Below, one piece after another: positions 44,760 through 54,357 of a stretch of 64,000 nt of DNA (positions are counted from its first letter, which is position 1; each line of letters starts with the position of its first letter). The stretch is taken from the NCBI GenBank assembly GCA_944326325.1, contig CALVDQ010000004.1:1-64000 (forward strand), written 5' to 3'. The position numbers were made by a program, and so were the translations under genes. Under the pieces are notes generated by a model. The model had not been told where the DNA came from. It worked only from the letters and a program-made list of their open reading frames with translations, and did no database searches. This DNA comes from an uncultured Bacteroidales bacterium. Its GTDB lineage: Bacteria > Bacteroidota > Bacteroidia > Bacteroidales > UBA932.

Positions 44760-46343
44760 ATGAACAACAGGTCTTATACTGCACTTACGGCATTTCTGGG
44801 TGTTGTCCTCGGGGTGCTTGCGACATTGGTCGTTGTCAGGATTACCGACAGCAGGAAAAAGTTTGACGGAGACTACAACCGTTGGCGTAAGCTGAACCTC
44901 ATACTTCAGGAAGTGGAGAAAAACTATGTGGATACCATAGACATGAAGGCCATGACGGATGCTGCCGTAGTGGCGGCCTTGTCTGAGCTGGACCCTCATA
45001 CCGTCTATCTTCCTCCGGTGGCTCTCGAAGCCTCGGAGACTGAACTGGCGGGAAATTTTGAAGGTATCGGCATCCAGTTCAATGTGCCGAATGATACGGC
45101 TATCGTCCTGAGCGTAATTCCGGGCGGCCCTTCGGAAAAGGCCGGACTCATGCAGGGGGACAGGATTCTGAAGGTGGATACTGCCGTTATCGCCGGCAAC
45201 AAGACCCCGCAGGACAGCATGGTGACCAGGATGAAGGGTCCGGCCGGGTCGAAGGTAACCGTCACTGTGAAACGCGACGGCACGGATATCCCGTTCGAGA
45301 TTACCAGGGGTAAGATTCCTGTGCACTGTATTGATGCCGCCTTCATGGTGGATGACACTACAGGTTACATCCGTCTTTCCAAATTCACGAGGACGACCTA
45401 TTTCGAGTTCTCTTCTGCAGCGGACAAGCTGATGAAGTCGGGGATGAAGCGGCTCCTGTTTGATCTCAGGGACAATACCGGCGGCTACTTCGACCAGGCT
45501 TTCCTCGTATGCAACGAGTTTCTTGAGGAAGGGGATCCGATAGTATATATGGAGGGACTCCACAGACCCCGCCAGGATTTCAAGGCTGACGGCAAGGGCA
45601 AGCTGAAGAATATAAGGCTGGAAGTACTCATAAACGAGTCTTCTGCATCTTCGAGCGAGATTTTCGCCGGTGCGGTACAGGACAACGACAGGGGGCTGAT
45701 CATCGGACGCCGTTCCTTCGGGAAAGGGCTGGTCCAGGAGCCGGTGAATTTCACGGACGGATCCGGGCTGCGCCTTACCGTGTCCCGTTTCTACACGCCA
45801 TCTGGAAGATGTATCCAGAAACCGTATTCGGATGATTATGCATACGACATATACGAGAGGTATGCCCACGGTGAAATGACGGTTGCCGACAGCATGAAGG
45901 TCGACAGATCCCAGGAATACTTCACCCGTGACGGAAGGGTAGTGTACGGCGGAGGAGGGATTATTCCGGACGTTTTCGTGCCGATGGATACTACCAAGGC
46001 CAGCGATTTCTTTATACAGGCCAACAAGAAGGCGTTGCAGGTAAGATTCGCTTCTGCAATGGCGGACAGATACCGCAAGACGCTTTCCTCGATAGATGAT
46101 TTCCAGTCCCTGGAAAGGTATCTTGAAGCCATAGCACTGAAGGACAAGTTCCTGGACTATGCCCGGAAGGAGGGGGTTGTCCTGAAGCCTTCCGAGGAGG
46201 CTGATTTCGATACTTACATGATGCCTCAGCTGAGAGCCCTTGTCGGCAGATATTCCAGACTTGAAGACGAGGCTTTCTACCGGTTCTATCTTGAGATAGA
46301 CGAGACTATCCGGACGGCCCTGGAGGTTAATGCTGGGCTATGA
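44760..46343 (+). CDS. S41-family C-terminal processing protease
   Basis: A 527-aa protease with an N-terminal membrane anchor (about 8-27), a PDZ domain (about 98-180: IGIQFNVPNDTAIVLSVIPG) and the S41 catalytic domain. The Ser is in NESSASSSEIFAGAVQD and the Lys in RRSFGKGLVQEPV. It cleaves C-terminal tails of envelope proteins in the periplasm. Its 3' end overlaps the convergent TonB-like gene by 17 bases. Confidence 0.94.
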   Translation: MNNRSYTALTAFLGVVLGVLATLVVVRITDSRKKFDGDYNRWRKLNLILQEVEKNYVDTIDMKAMTDAAVVAALSELDPHTVYLPPVALEASETELAGNFEGIGIQFNVPNDTAIVLSVIPGGPSEKAGLMQGDRILKVDTAVIAGNKTPQDSMVTRMKGPAGSKVTVTVKRDGTDIPFEITRGKIPVHCIDAAFMVDDTTGYIRLSKFTRTTYFEFSSAADKLMKSGMKRLLFDLRDNTGGYFDQAFLVCNEFLEEGDPIVYMEGLHRPRQDFKADGKGKLKNIRLEVLINESSASSSEIFAGAVQDNDRGLIIGRRSFGKGLVQEPVNFTDGSGLRLTVSRFYTPSGRCIQKPYSDDYAYDIYERYAHGEMTVADSMKVDRSQEYFTRDGRVVYGGGGIIPDVFVPMDTTKASDFFIQANKKALQVRFASAMADRYRKTLSSIDDFQSLERYLEAIALKDKFLDYARKEGVVLKPSEEADFDTYMMPQLRALVGRYSRLEDEAFYRFYLEIDETIRTALEVNAGL

Positions 46344-47100
46344 AGCGATAGACTATTTCACCTACCTGCCTTTTGGGAGCCGTGGACGATGCCGTAAAGC
46401 GGGAGAGTCTTGCGGCTCTTTTGGCATATTCTCTCAGACACCTGTCCCCGGACGAGAACTCTTCCATGATCTCTGCATCGGACACTGTTCCGGACTGCTC
46501 TACCGTGATCCTTACGGTCACATCTCCGCCTCCGAGACATCTGTACGCCGGAATGGACAGGGTCATAGCCTTTCTCCCGTCGAGGGAATAAGATACTACC
46601 GACGGCCCTGTATATGTGGCGGATGCAGCGGCCCCGTCCTCTTTTTCCGGTACCGGAGACGGTGAAGCATAGTCTTCATAATCTTCCGCCTTTGTCGAGA
46701 ATGCCCCGCTCTTGAGTTCCCTGGCGAGTCTTTCGGCGTCGCTGTAAAGTTTCTCCACGTCAGTATTCCTGTCGTCTTTCAGGATCTGTGATCCTGCATC
46801 GACCGCTATATTCCTGATCGGGGCGTCACCATCCCTTGCAGCCGTCCCGGTATGCGGAGCTGCCGCTATGAGGTCGTCCAGCCTGTCGCTTATGCTTTCC
46901 TTGAATTCGGCTTCCTGGCGCTCCCTTTCCTCCTGCTCGATATCGGAGAAGTCCAGAAGATAGGATGTTTCGCTCTTTACCGAAGTGCTTATCTGGGATA
47001 TGAGCAGGACTATGAGAACCGTGAGATGCGCAATCACGGTCAGATACAGTCCTGACTTGTCTTCTTTGGATATCCTTATGCTTTTAAGAGTTTCTCGCAC
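46327..47100 (-). CDS. TonB-like envelope protein
   Basis: A 257-aa protein with an N-terminal basic stretch and one membrane helix (about 20-40), a long charged and Ala-rich linker (about 55-165) and a C-terminal domain (about 170-257). The pattern GGDVTVRITVEQSGTVSDAEI and CLREYAKRAARLSRF match TonB C-terminal domains. It could couple proton-motive force to an outer-membrane receptor or be a TonB-fold periplasmic protein. It lies apart from the exbB/exbD operon. It is followed by udk upstream on the same strand (6-base gap). Confidence 0.7.
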   Translation of the reverse strand: MRETLKSIRISKEDKSGLYLTVIAHLTVLIVLLISQISTSVKSETSYLLDFSDIEQEERERQEAEFKESISDRLDDLIAAAPHTGTAARDGDAPIRNIAVDAGSQILKDDRNTDVEKLYSDAERLARELKSGAFSTKAEDYEDYASPSPVPEKEDGAAASATYTGPSVVSYSLDGRKAMTLSIPAYRCLGGGDVTVRITVEQSGTVSDAEIMEEFSSGDRCLREYAKRAARLSRFTASSTAPKRQVGEIVYRFIAQH

Positions 47101-47106
47101 TGTACG

Positions 47107-47727
47107 TCATTCTGTTTTCTTGTGCAGGGCTTTCTCAATGGTGGCTGATATGATGTCTATGGCTACCTTGTTGTGCCCTCCCTGGGGGATTATGATGTCG
47201 GCGTACCTTTTGCTCGGTTCTATGAACTGGAGATACATGGGTTTGACGGTCTTGGTGTATCTTTCGATTACTGTCTCGACTGTCTTGCCCCTTTCGAGTA
47301 TGTCCCGTGCCATTACCCTCATGAGCCTGTCGTCATCATCCGCATCGACGAATATCTTTATATCCATCTGGTCACGCAGTTCGGGGCATGTAAAGATGAG
47401 AATGCCCTCTATTATGATGACTTCTGCCGGCCGTACCGTGACGGTTTCCGTCCTGGACCGGGAGCAGGTAAGATAGGAATAGACCGGCTGTTCTATTGGC
47501 TGCCCGTCCTTAAGCATTTTCAGCTGTTCGTTGAGCAGTCGGAAATCTATGGAATCCGGATGGTCGAAGTTGACTTTCTGCCTTTCCTGTAGAGGCAGGT
47601 GACTTGAATCCTTGTAGTATGAATCCTGCGGGATGATGACTACTTTCTCTTTCAGCTGCCTCGTGATGGCATTTACGACTGTGGTCTTGCCAGACCCCGA
47701 ACCTCCGGCTATTCCTATGACAAGCAT
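47107..47727 (-). CDS. udk: Uridine kinase
   Basis: A 206-aa kinase phosphorylating uridine and cytidine. P-loop GIAGGSGSGKTTVVNAI at the N-terminus; DSYYKDSSHLPLQERQKVNFDHPDSIDF is the nucleoside site and IIIEGILIFTCPELRDQMDIK the acidic strand. Lies between asnS and the TonB-like gene. Confidence 0.96.
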   Translation of the reverse strand: MLVIGIAGGSGSGKTTVVNAITRQLKEKVVIIPQDSYYKDSSHLPLQERQKVNFDHPDSIDFRLLNEQLKMLKDGQPIEQPVYSYLTCSRSRTETVTVRPAEVIIIEGILIFTCPELRDQMDIKIFVDADDDDRLMRVMARDILERGKTVETVIERYTKTVKPMYLQFIEPSKRYADIIIPQGGHNKVAIDIISATIEKALHKKTE

Positions 47728-47738
47728 GGTCCCTGGGA

Positions 47739-49121
47739 TTAATATTCAGCGTTCTTTGGTGTCCTCGGAAACGGTATCACGTCCCTGATGTTGCTCATGC
47801 CCGTTACGAAAAGCAGAAGCCTTTCAAATCCGAGCCCGAATCCGCTGTGAGGAGCGGTCCCGAATCTGCGGGAGTCTATATACCATTCGAGAGTGTTCCG
47901 GCTCATCCCGAGTTCGGTGATCCTTGCCTCGAGCTTCTCGAGAGAAGCCTCCCTTTCCGAGCCGCCTATGATTTCTCCTATTTTAGGGAAGAGCACGTCC
48001 ATGCCACGGACAGTCTTACCGTCCTCGTTCTGCTTCATGTAGAAGGCCTTGATATCCTTGGGATAGTCTGTCATTATCACAGGTTTCCCGAAATGTTTCT
48101 CCACAAGATACCTTTCGTGCTCGCTCTGGAGATCGACGCCCCAGCTTACCGGAAATTCGAACTTTTCCCCTGATTCTTCAAGTATCTTTATGCCTTCGGT
48201 ATATGTCAGTCGTACGAAGTCAGTACTGATGACGCTTTGAAGCCTCCCGATCAGCTCCTTGTCGAACATGTCGTTGAGGAACCTGATATCGTCCATACAG
48301 TTGTCGAGGGCATAACGGACGAGGGACTTGATGAAGTCTTCGGCAAGGTCCATGTTGTCGTTTATGTCGTAGAACGCCATTTCAGGCTCAATCATCCAGA
48401 ATTCTGCGAGATGTCTCGGTGTGTTGGAATTTTCCGCTCTGAAGGTAGGCCCGAAGGTATAGATCTCCCCTAAGGCCATGGCCCCGAGCTCGCCTTCGAG
48501 CTGTCCGCTTACCGTAAGGCTTGTCTGTTTCCCGAAAAAGTCCTGGCTGTAGTCGATCCCGCCGTTTTCCGTTCTCGGAGGATTGGCCATATCAAGTGTA
48601 GTCACCTGGAACATTTCCCCGGCACCTTCGCAGTCTGATGCCGTGATTATAGGGGTATGAAGGTAGACAAATCCCTTGTCATTGAAATATTTGTGAATGG
48701 CAAAAGCCATTGCGTGCCTTATCCTGAGCACGGCGCCGAACGTATTTGTCCTTGGCCTGAGGTGGGCTATGGTCCTGAGGAATTCCATGGAATGCCCTTT
48801 CTTCTGGAGAGGGTAGGTATCCGGGCTGGCTTCTCCGTACAGTTCAATCTCCCTTGCCTGGATCTCCACGGCCTGTCCGCTTCCTACTGACTTTACGAGG
48901 TCTCCCTTGACGCAGATGCAGGCGCCGGTGGTGATCTTTTTCAGCAGATCCTCGCTGAATGCGGCGGTTTCTACAACTATCTGTATGTTATTTATGGTGG
49001 AGCCGTCATTCAAAGCTATGAAAGCTATATTCTTGTTCCCTCTTTTCGTCCTGACCCAGCCTTTGGCCACAACTTCCTTGCCGGGTTCGCTTTTCAGCAG
49101 ATCTTTGACTTTGGTCCTCAT
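47739..49121 (-). CDS. asnS: Asparaginyl-tRNA synthetase
   Basis: About 460 aa. The frame opens at 49172, but that start overlaps the promoter; the ATG at 49121 gives the family N-terminus [17 protein letters not shown]. An OB-fold anticodon domain (about 1-110) precedes a class II core: motif 2 [23 protein letters not shown] and motif 3 [15 protein letters not shown]. The AsnRS-specific [13 protein letters not shown] is present. Direct charging of tRNA-Asn means no GatCAB is required for Asn. Confidence 0.96.
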   Translation of the reverse strand: MRTKVKDLLKSEPGKEVVAKGWVRTKRGNKNIAFIALNDGSTINNIQIVVETAAFSEDLLKKITTGACICVKGDLVKSVGSGQAVEIQAREIELYGEASPDTYPLQKKGHSMEFLRTIAHLRPRTNTFGAVLRIRHAMAFAIHKYFNDKGFVYLHTPIITASDCEGAGEMFQVTTLDMANPPRTENGGIDYSQDFFGKQTSLTVSGQLEGELGAMALGEIYTFGPTFRAENSNTPRHLAEFWMIEPEMAFYDINDNMDLAEDFIKSLVRYALDNCMDDIRFLNDMFDKELIGRLQSVISTDFVRLTYTEGIKILEESGEKFEFPVSWGVDLQSEHERYLVEKHFGKPVIMTDYPKDIKAFYMKQNEDGKTVRGMDVLFPKIGEIIGGSEREASLEKLEARITELGMSRNTLEWYIDSRRFGTAPHSGFGLGFERLLLFVTGMSNIRDVIPFPRTPKNAEY

Positions 49122-49149
49122 AATGATGTATCTTTTATTAAAAAACGTA

Positions 49150-49157
49150 CAAAGATA
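49150..49157 (-). promoter_or_regulatory. -7 box of asnS
   Basis: TATCTTTG on the minus strand, 28 bases upstream of the chosen start. The -33 region is unclear. Confidence 0.5.
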
Positions 49158-49182
49158 GTAAAGATAATACAAATACGTCCTT

Positions 49183-50430
49183 TTATTCGGGAAGAATCTT
49201 TTCCCTTATGCCTGTGTTGTCGAATCTTCCGGCGAAACGTTCCGAACCGCGGCCGATTGCATAGACCGGCACCGGTCCTCCGGTGTGTCCCCTTGTGGTC
49301 CATCCGATGAATGCGCTGTCATTCATGGCCCTGTTCTGTCCGTAGTCGAGATTGTTTTCATATCCGGAACTGACCCAGATGCTGTCGAGGGTCTTCCATC
49401 CGAGATCCACCTCATTCCAGGTGCTTGTAGCTCCGAGTGCCAGCCCTCCTGTCTCATGGTCGGCAGTCACGATGATGAGTGTTTCGTCAGGGTGCGTCCG
49501 GTAGAACGCAAGGGCAACTTTCACGGCTTCGTCCAGCTTCAGGATGCTTTCTATCATCGGCATTGTCTTGTTCTCGTGTGCAGCCCAGTCGATCTCGCCC
49601 TGTTCGTACATTATGAAAAACGGCGATTTGTCTCCGAGGAATTCCAGGCACTTGTTCATCATCTCACCGGAACTTATATCAGTCCCCGGGGATTTCTCGA
49701 CCCTGTATTCAGAGGCGTTCCTGTCGCGCCCGGTTTCCTGACAGAGGACCATTTTCGTGGCTTCGGATTTCCGCTTGTCGAATTCATCCGCTCCGAAACA
49801 TACCGTATATCCTCCTTCCTCGAGAAGGCTGCGGCTGTCCTTCATGTCTCCGGATTTCCCTGCATAGTCGATGAAGCCGGCCCCCGCAAAGAAGTCAAAG
49901 CCGCTTGCCGGTATCTCCCTGGTTATCGAGTAATAGTCATGCCGGTCCGTATTGTGCCCGTAGAATGCTGCCGGTGTGGCATGGTTTACCGGGACAGAAC
50001 TCATTATACCTATTTTGTATCCTTTTTCCTTCAGGGCTACAGCCAGGCTTTCGAGAGTGTCGCCGTCCGGAGTGATGCCGAGCCTTCCGTTGCAGGTCTT
50101 GACCCCGCAGGCTATTGCCGTCCCGGCCGCCGAAGAGCAGGTGACATTCCTGTCGGCGGACCATGTGGCGGTCATCCCGAGTACGGGAAATCCGGTGAAA
50201 GACAACTGGCGCAGTCTTTTTTCCCCATCTTCTTTCCATGACAGATAGGATTCGGCGGCGGCGACGTGCGAGGCTCCCATCCCGTCCCCGATGAAAAGGA
50301 AAACGTATTTCGCCGGACGTTCCGGGCGCACTGCACCTATGTTGTCCAGGTTGGCCACGACGATACACGCCAGCAGGAGTACAAGACCGAAAACCAGGCC
50401 TATCACGTGGCTTTTCCTCGTCTTCTTCAT
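49183..50430 (-). CDS. Alkaline phosphatase, PhoA family (copy 2)
   Basis: A 415-aa phosphatase with a membrane-anchor-like N-terminus (about 8-27) that also resembles a lipoprotein signal (LLLAC near 19-23). GDGMGASH holds the first metal Asp, [14 protein letters not shown] the nucleophile Ser region, [10 protein letters not shown] the second metal site and [16 protein letters not shown] the last His. The usual Asp next to the nucleophile (Asp101 in E. coli) is Cys here. It begins directly after the stop of copy 1, without a gap. Confidence 0.88.
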   Translation of the reverse strand: MKKTRKSHVIGLVFGLVLLLACIVVANLDNIGAVRPERPAKYVFLFIGDGMGASHVAAAESYLSWKEDGEKRLRQLSFTGFPVLGMTATWSADRNVTCSSAAGTAIACGVKTCNGRLGITPDGDTLESLAVALKEKGYKIGIMSSVPVNHATPAAFYGHNTDRHDYYSITREIPASGFDFFAGAGFIDYAGKSGDMKDSRSLLEEGGYTVCFGADEFDKRKSEATKMVLCQETGRDRNASEYRVEKSPGTDISSGEMMNKCLEFLGDKSPFFIMYEQGEIDWAAHENKTMPMIESILKLDEAVKVALAFYRTHPDETLIIVTADHETGGLALGATSTWNEVDLGWKTLDSIWVSSGYENNLDYGQNRAMNDSAFIGWTTRGHTGGPVPVYAIGRGSERFAGRFDNTGIREKILPE

Positions 50431-51648
50431 TTATTCTTCGCGCATTATCTTTTTAGGGATATCCGTGTTGTCATAGCATCCTGAAAACATTTCGGCGCCG
50501 TTACCGACCGCATATACAGGGACAGGGATACCGGTATGTCCTCCTGTGCTCCAGCCGATGTTGGCGGACTTGTTGAGTTTTGCATTCTCCTCGTCGCCTG
50601 TGATGTCTTTTTTGCCTGCTGCTTCCCATGCGCTCTCCAGCTTGTCCCATTTTATGTCATCGCCCTTGCCGCATCCGAGGGTCAGTCCTCCGGTCTCGTG
50701 ATCGGCCGTCACTACGATAAGAGTTTCGTCAGGATGCTTGAGATAGAATTCGTATGCTTCTTTGACTGCAGCATCGAGTTCGAGGACTTTTTCCGTGAGA
50801 GCCATTGTCCTGTTGTCGTGCCCGGCCCAGTCGATTGTGCCGCCTTCGGCCATGATGAAGAACGGACGGCCGTCACCGGAGAAGCGTTCTATGGCTGTCT
50901 CGACCATTTCCTTGAGGGATATCTCTTCTTCTTCCGTATGCTTGACTACATAGTTCTCGCTGTCGGATTTTCTGTTGTCTTTCTGGCAGAGTATCAGGCG
51001 TGCCGCATCCTTCTCGGCTTCGTATTCTTCCATCCCGTAGCTGATCGTATAGCCCTGGCTTTCGATCTTCCTGTCAATGTCCTCTTTTGACCCGTCTTTG
51101 CCGTTGAAGTCAAGGAAGCCGTCCCCGGCAAAATAGTCGAATCCGCTTTCAGGAATCTGGAGGCTTATTTCATAGTAGTCATTGCGCGATTTCGCATTCG
51201 CATAGAATGATGCAGGTGTCGCGTGGTTCACCGGAACGTTGCTGATGATTCCTATCCTGTAGCCTTCTTCTTTCAGTCTGTATGTAAAACTTTCAAGGTC
51301 TTTTCCGTCCGGGGTCTTGCCGAGTACCGAATTGTTTGTCTTGAATCCGGTTGCCAGCGCTGTTCCTGCGGCAGAGGAGCAGGTGATGTTCCTGTTCGCG
51401 GAATATGTCGTCGCCATACCGAGGTAAGGGAATTTGGTGAATGAAAGTCTTCCTAATCCTCCGAGTTCTCCGTCCCGATATGCAAGGTAGGACTCCGTGA
51501 CTGCCGCCTGTGCCTGTCCCATTCCGTCTCCAATGAACAGGAAAATGTATTTGGCCTGTCCTTCAGGTTCGTTTGCATTGCTGTTCGCGCATCCTGTCAG
51601 TGCGCAGAACGCAGCAAGGATCGTCAGTAGAAAGAAATTTCTGTACAT
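50431..51648 (-). CDS. phoA: Alkaline phosphatase, PhoA family (copy 1, lipoprotein)
   Basis: A 405-aa phosphatase. The N-terminus MYRNFFLLTILAAFCALTGC is a type II signal peptide with lipobox LTGC (Cys20), so it is likely a membrane-anchored lipoprotein. Motifs mirror copy 2: [33 protein letters not shown] and STGGHTGIPVPVYAVG. The same Asp-to-Cys change beside the nucleophile is present. The two copies differ through most of the sequence, an old tandem duplication. Both likely release phosphate from organic esters outside the cytoplasm. Confidence 0.9.
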   Translation of the reverse strand: MYRNFFLLTILAAFCALTGCANSNANEPEGQAKYIFLFIGDGMGQAQAAVTESYLAYRDGELGGLGRLSFTKFPYLGMATTYSANRNITCSSAAGTALATGFKTNNSVLGKTPDGKDLESFTYRLKEEGYRIGIISNVPVNHATPASFYANAKSRNDYYEISLQIPESGFDYFAGDGFLDFNGKDGSKEDIDRKIESQGYTISYGMEEYEAEKDAARLILCQKDNRKSDSENYVVKHTEEEEISLKEMVETAIERFSGDGRPFFIMAEGGTIDWAGHDNRTMALTEKVLELDAAVKEAYEFYLKHPDETLIVVTADHETGGLTLGCGKGDDIKWDKLESAWEAAGKKDITGDEENAKLNKSANIGWSTGGHTGIPVPVYAVGNGAEMFSGCYDNTDIPKKIMREE

Positions 51649-51684
51649 ATCTCAAGTGTTGTTAATGTTGTCTTCAAAGGTTTG

Positions 51685-51704
51685 CCGGGGAAGTTTTCCC
51701 CCGG
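51685..51704 (-). promoter_or_regulatory. Hairpin in phoA leader
   Basis: CCGGGG / CCCCGG arms (51699-51704 and 51685-51690) with an 8-base loop, in the leader just downstream of the phoA promoter. An adjacent CCGGAAAAATCCGG can form a second small stem. Confidence 0.35.
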
Positions 51705-51718
51705 ATTTTTCCGGTGTC

Positions 51719-51750
51719 CAAATTTAGAAACTGTTTTGAAATTTTTCAAA
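51719..51750 (-). promoter_or_regulatory. Promoter of phoA with palindromic spacer
   Basis: TTTG (51747-51750), 20 bases, TAAATTTG (51719-51726). Spacer AAAAATTTCAAAACAGTTTC, nearly the same as at guaA, tatD and the BASS gene. A second AAACAGTTT lies further upstream. Confidence 0.8.
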
Positions 51751-51837
51751 ATTATTTTAAAAACTGTTTATAATTCCGAGATAATTCAGTCGGCTCCTGA
51801 TCCTTCCGTGCAGGAGCCATGTGTTTCCGGCTGTCTT

Positions 51838-51890
51838 GAAAAAACAAAAGATGGAAATCCGGATTCCCCGGATCCCCATCTTTTAAAAAG
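51838..51890 (-). terminator. Terminator after the exbB-exbD operon
   Basis: On the minus strand AAAGATGG...ATCCGG pairs with CCGGAT...CCATCTTT, followed by TGTTTTTT. It lies just past the last exbD stop. Confidence 0.75.
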
Positions 51891-51904
51891 GCCAACAGCC
51901 AGTC

Positions 51905-52375
51905 TTACTGTGCCGGTTTTCTTGCGGCATACATTATCTTCAGTGCAGAGCATCTTCTCAGCTCCTGCTTTACATCAGTGATGATACCCATCCTGACATC
52001 GGCATCCGCCCTGATAGATACTGTCATATACTGTCTGTCAACTTCGCTCATCGCATCGCGCTCCGCTGCGATGAAGTCGCGGATTTCGTCGACTGTCTTG
52101 AAAGAGTCGTTGAGTTGTATACGTGCATCGGTACCGTACATCTTCTGAAGAGATGCAATGGGGGAACCGATGTTGATGTATGAGGTCAGGTCCTTGCGCT
52201 CCAGCTTGGCGACTTCACTCGCTTCCGGAAGGTTAACCATGACCTTGTTCTCGGTCTCACGCATACTTGTCGTCACCATGAAGAAGAACAGGAGCATGAA
52301 CACGATATCGGACATGGACGCCGTGGTCAAGCCCGGCACTTCCTTCTTACTGCCGCTATTTCCAAATTTTGCCAT
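51905..52375 (-). CDS. exbD: Biopolymer transport protein ExbD (second)
   Basis: A 156-aa ExbD/TolR protein with one membrane helix (about 24-42, SDIVFMLLFFFMVTTSM) containing the proton-path Asp (TASMSDIVF). The periplasmic domain follows. AAGGAG lies 8 bases upstream, an SD that the first exbD lacks. Last gene of the operon. Confidence 0.92.
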   Translation of the reverse strand: MAKFGNSGSKKEVPGLTTASMSDIVFMLLFFFMVTTSMRETENKVMVNLPEASEVAKLERKDLTSYINIGSPIASLQKMYGTDARIQLNDSFKTVDEIRDFIAAERDAMSEVDRQYMTVSIRADADVRMGIITDVKQELRRCSALKIMYAARKPAQ

Positions 52376-52393
52376 AACTTATTCTCCTTCTCG

Positions 52394-52969
52394 TTATTTT
52401 TTCGATACATCTTTCGGCTCTGCCTCGGATATGTTCTGAGGTATCGCTTCCCTTGCGATTCTCTGCTGGTCCTCATTCAGGCTAAGGTATGCTTTCCCGA
52501 AGTGGGCTTTGGCAAATTCATCCCTCAGTTCGTTGACAGCCTTGACAAGCTCGTTCTGCACCTCAATGTATGCCTTGTAGCTTGTGCCTCGGTCGTTCTG
52601 GAGGGAGATGACTCCCTTTGAAACGTTGTATGTACCGAATCCCTCTATTTCTTTCGGAGTCCTCTCCGGAAGGTTAGGGTCGTTGTTCGGATTTACAAGG
52701 AACTCTTTTACTTTGTCTTTCAAGAAGCTGACATCCATAGGTTCATTACCTGCGAACAACCTGTCTGCGGAGTTGATCCTCACGATGATGATGTTCCTCC
52801 GGTTGACTTTCTGGTCTTCCACCGCCTGGTTCTCATCAGGGATAGGCGGCAGACGGCGCTGCAGTCCTGAGTCCTGATTCATCGTGGTGGTCATCAGGAA
52901 GTACGAGAGCAACAGGAATGCGATGTCCGCTGACGATGCTGAATTTAATTCTGGAGTCTTTTTAGACAT
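52394..52969 (-). CDS. exbD: Biopolymer transport protein ExbD (first)
   Basis: A 191-aa ExbD with membrane helix at about 13-31 and the conserved Asp in SSADIAFLLLSYFLMTTTM. Longer periplasmic region than its neighbour, with an added C-terminal segment (AREAIPQNISEAEPKDVSKK). Two different ExbD subunits in one operon are common in Bacteroidota. Confidence 0.92.
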   Translation of the reverse strand: MSKKTPELNSASSADIAFLLLSYFLMTTTMNQDSGLQRRLPPIPDENQAVEDQKVNRRNIIIVRINSADRLFAGNEPMDVSFLKDKVKEFLVNPNNDPNLPERTPKEIEGFGTYNVSKGVISLQNDRGTSYKAYIEVQNELVKAVNELRDEFAKAHFGKAYLSLNEDQQRIAREAIPQNISEAEPKDVSKK

Positions 52970-52977
52970 AGTTTTCT

Positions 52978-53412
52978 TTATTTGTTGTGGATAGCATTAC
53001 GTATTCCTCCATAGACAATGGCGATTATAGCCAAGGCACAGAGGAGGTAGGTGAGGTTCAGCAAGGTATCGGTTACCTTGAGTGTCATCGGGCTGACTTC
53101 CGCTCCCACATATCCTACTGCCGGAGCTCCGGATGACAGCATATAGACAGCACCTACCACTATTACGACAGCCACAAGTTCGATCCCCATCTTGATAAGG
53201 TTCTTAGGGTTGTTGATCGCACTGATTGTGATGCCGAATACTATGGCAATCACGATACCGACAATCGCCAGTATGTATGCCCAGTACAGGAGGGTATCTA
53301 CAGACATGTCACTGAAACCTACTGCGTAGCCCCATACTGTTATGCCTGCGCTGACAATCATCAGCACCCATAACAGGATCTTTACTATTTTTTCAAATCT
53401 GCTAGATGACAT
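52978..53412 (-). CDS. Small membrane protein between exbB and exbD
   Basis: A 144-aa protein with about four hydrophobic helices (about 10-28, 40-62, 73-93, 113-137) and no conserved motif I recognise. It sits 6 bases after exbB and 8 bases before the first exbD, so it is part of the proton-channel operon and may be an accessory subunit. Function unknown. Confidence 0.75.
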   Translation of the reverse strand: MSSSRFEKIVKILLWVLMIVSAGITVWGYAVGFSDMSVDTLLYWAYILAIVGIVIAIVFGITISAINNPKNLIKMGIELVAVVIVVGAVYMLSSGAPAVGYVGAEVSPMTLKVTDTLLNLTYLLCALAIIAIVYGGIRNAIHNK

Positions 53413-53418
53413 TGCTTG

Positions 53419-54234
53419 TTATTTTTTATTCTCATATTTTACCAGGATATCTACAAGGGAGATGGATGCATCTTCCATATCGATGGAAAGCGAGTCGATC
53501 CTCGATACGATGTAGTTGTAGAAAATCTGGAGAATAATTGCAACGATAAGACCGCCGACGGTGGTGATAAGGGCGACTTTCATACCTCCTGCAACGACGT
53601 TAGGCGAGATATCACCTGCTGCCTGGATAGCATCGAATGCCTGGACCATACCGACCACGGTTCCGAGGAATCCGAGAGATGTGGAAAGTGCGATGAAGAG
53701 GGCGATCCATGTAAGTCCGTTCTCCATGAGGCTCATCTGTACGGAACCGTAGGAAACGACTGTCTTCTCGACAACCTCGATGCCCTGGTCCATACGGAGG
53801 AATCCCTGGTAGAAGATGCTTGCCACAGGACCGCGGGTGTTGCGGCATACTTCCTTGGCTGCTTCTACACCGCCTTCGTTGAGGGCAGCGTCAATCTTGC
53901 TGAGAAGTTTCTTTGTGTTGGTCTTGGAGAAGCTCAGGTAGAGGATCCTCTCGATAGAGATGGCAAGTCCCAGGATAAGGCAGAGGATGATTGATGCCAT
54001 GAACCCCGGACCTCCTTCGATGAACTTGGTCTTGAGCTGCTGGTGAAGCGGAACTTCACTGTTTGCTCCTGCTGCAAACGGGTTTGCATTAGTAGCTGGA
54101 GCCACTTCCTCTGTTACCGCAGAGTCCGGAGTTGCTGCAGAGTCGGGAGCTGCTGTGTTGTCCTGAGCTGACACGAACTGAGCGGAAAAAGCCATCATTG
54201 CAATAGTTGCAAGGAATATGAAAAAATTTTTCAT
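53419..54234 (-). CDS. exbB: MotA/TolQ/ExbB proton channel protein
   Basis: A 271-aa ExbB. An N-terminal signal-like helix (about 1-23) is followed by a Thr/Ala/Pro-rich segment with ATPDSA repeats, then three membrane helices (about 78-98, 165-187, 215-237). The core motif FLGTVVGMVQAFDAI is intact. With ExbD it forms the proton-driven motor that energises TonB. The extra N-terminal periplasmic segment is typical of this phylum. First gene of the operon; leader of about 100 nt. Confidence 0.93.
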   Translation of the reverse strand: MKNFFIFLATIAMMAFSAQFVSAQDNTAAPDSAATPDSAVTEEVAPATNANPFAAGANSEVPLHQQLKTKFIEGGPGFMASIILCLILGLAISIERILYLSFSKTNTKKLLSKIDAALNEGGVEAAKEVCRNTRGPVASIFYQGFLRMDQGIEVVEKTVVSYGSVQMSLMENGLTWIALFIALSTSLGFLGTVVGMVQAFDAIQAAGDISPNVVAGGMKVALITTVGGLIVAIILQIFYNYIVSRIDSLSIDMEDASISLVDILVKYENKK

Positions 54235-54357
54235 AATAGTTTGTGTGTGTTTAATTAATAATGTATCAGTTTGTTATAATTTTTTCAACCTTGTTTTAAG
54301 CAGTACAGTCTACTTAAATCCGGTGCAATTTAGCAAATAATTTTTATATGGCAATAA

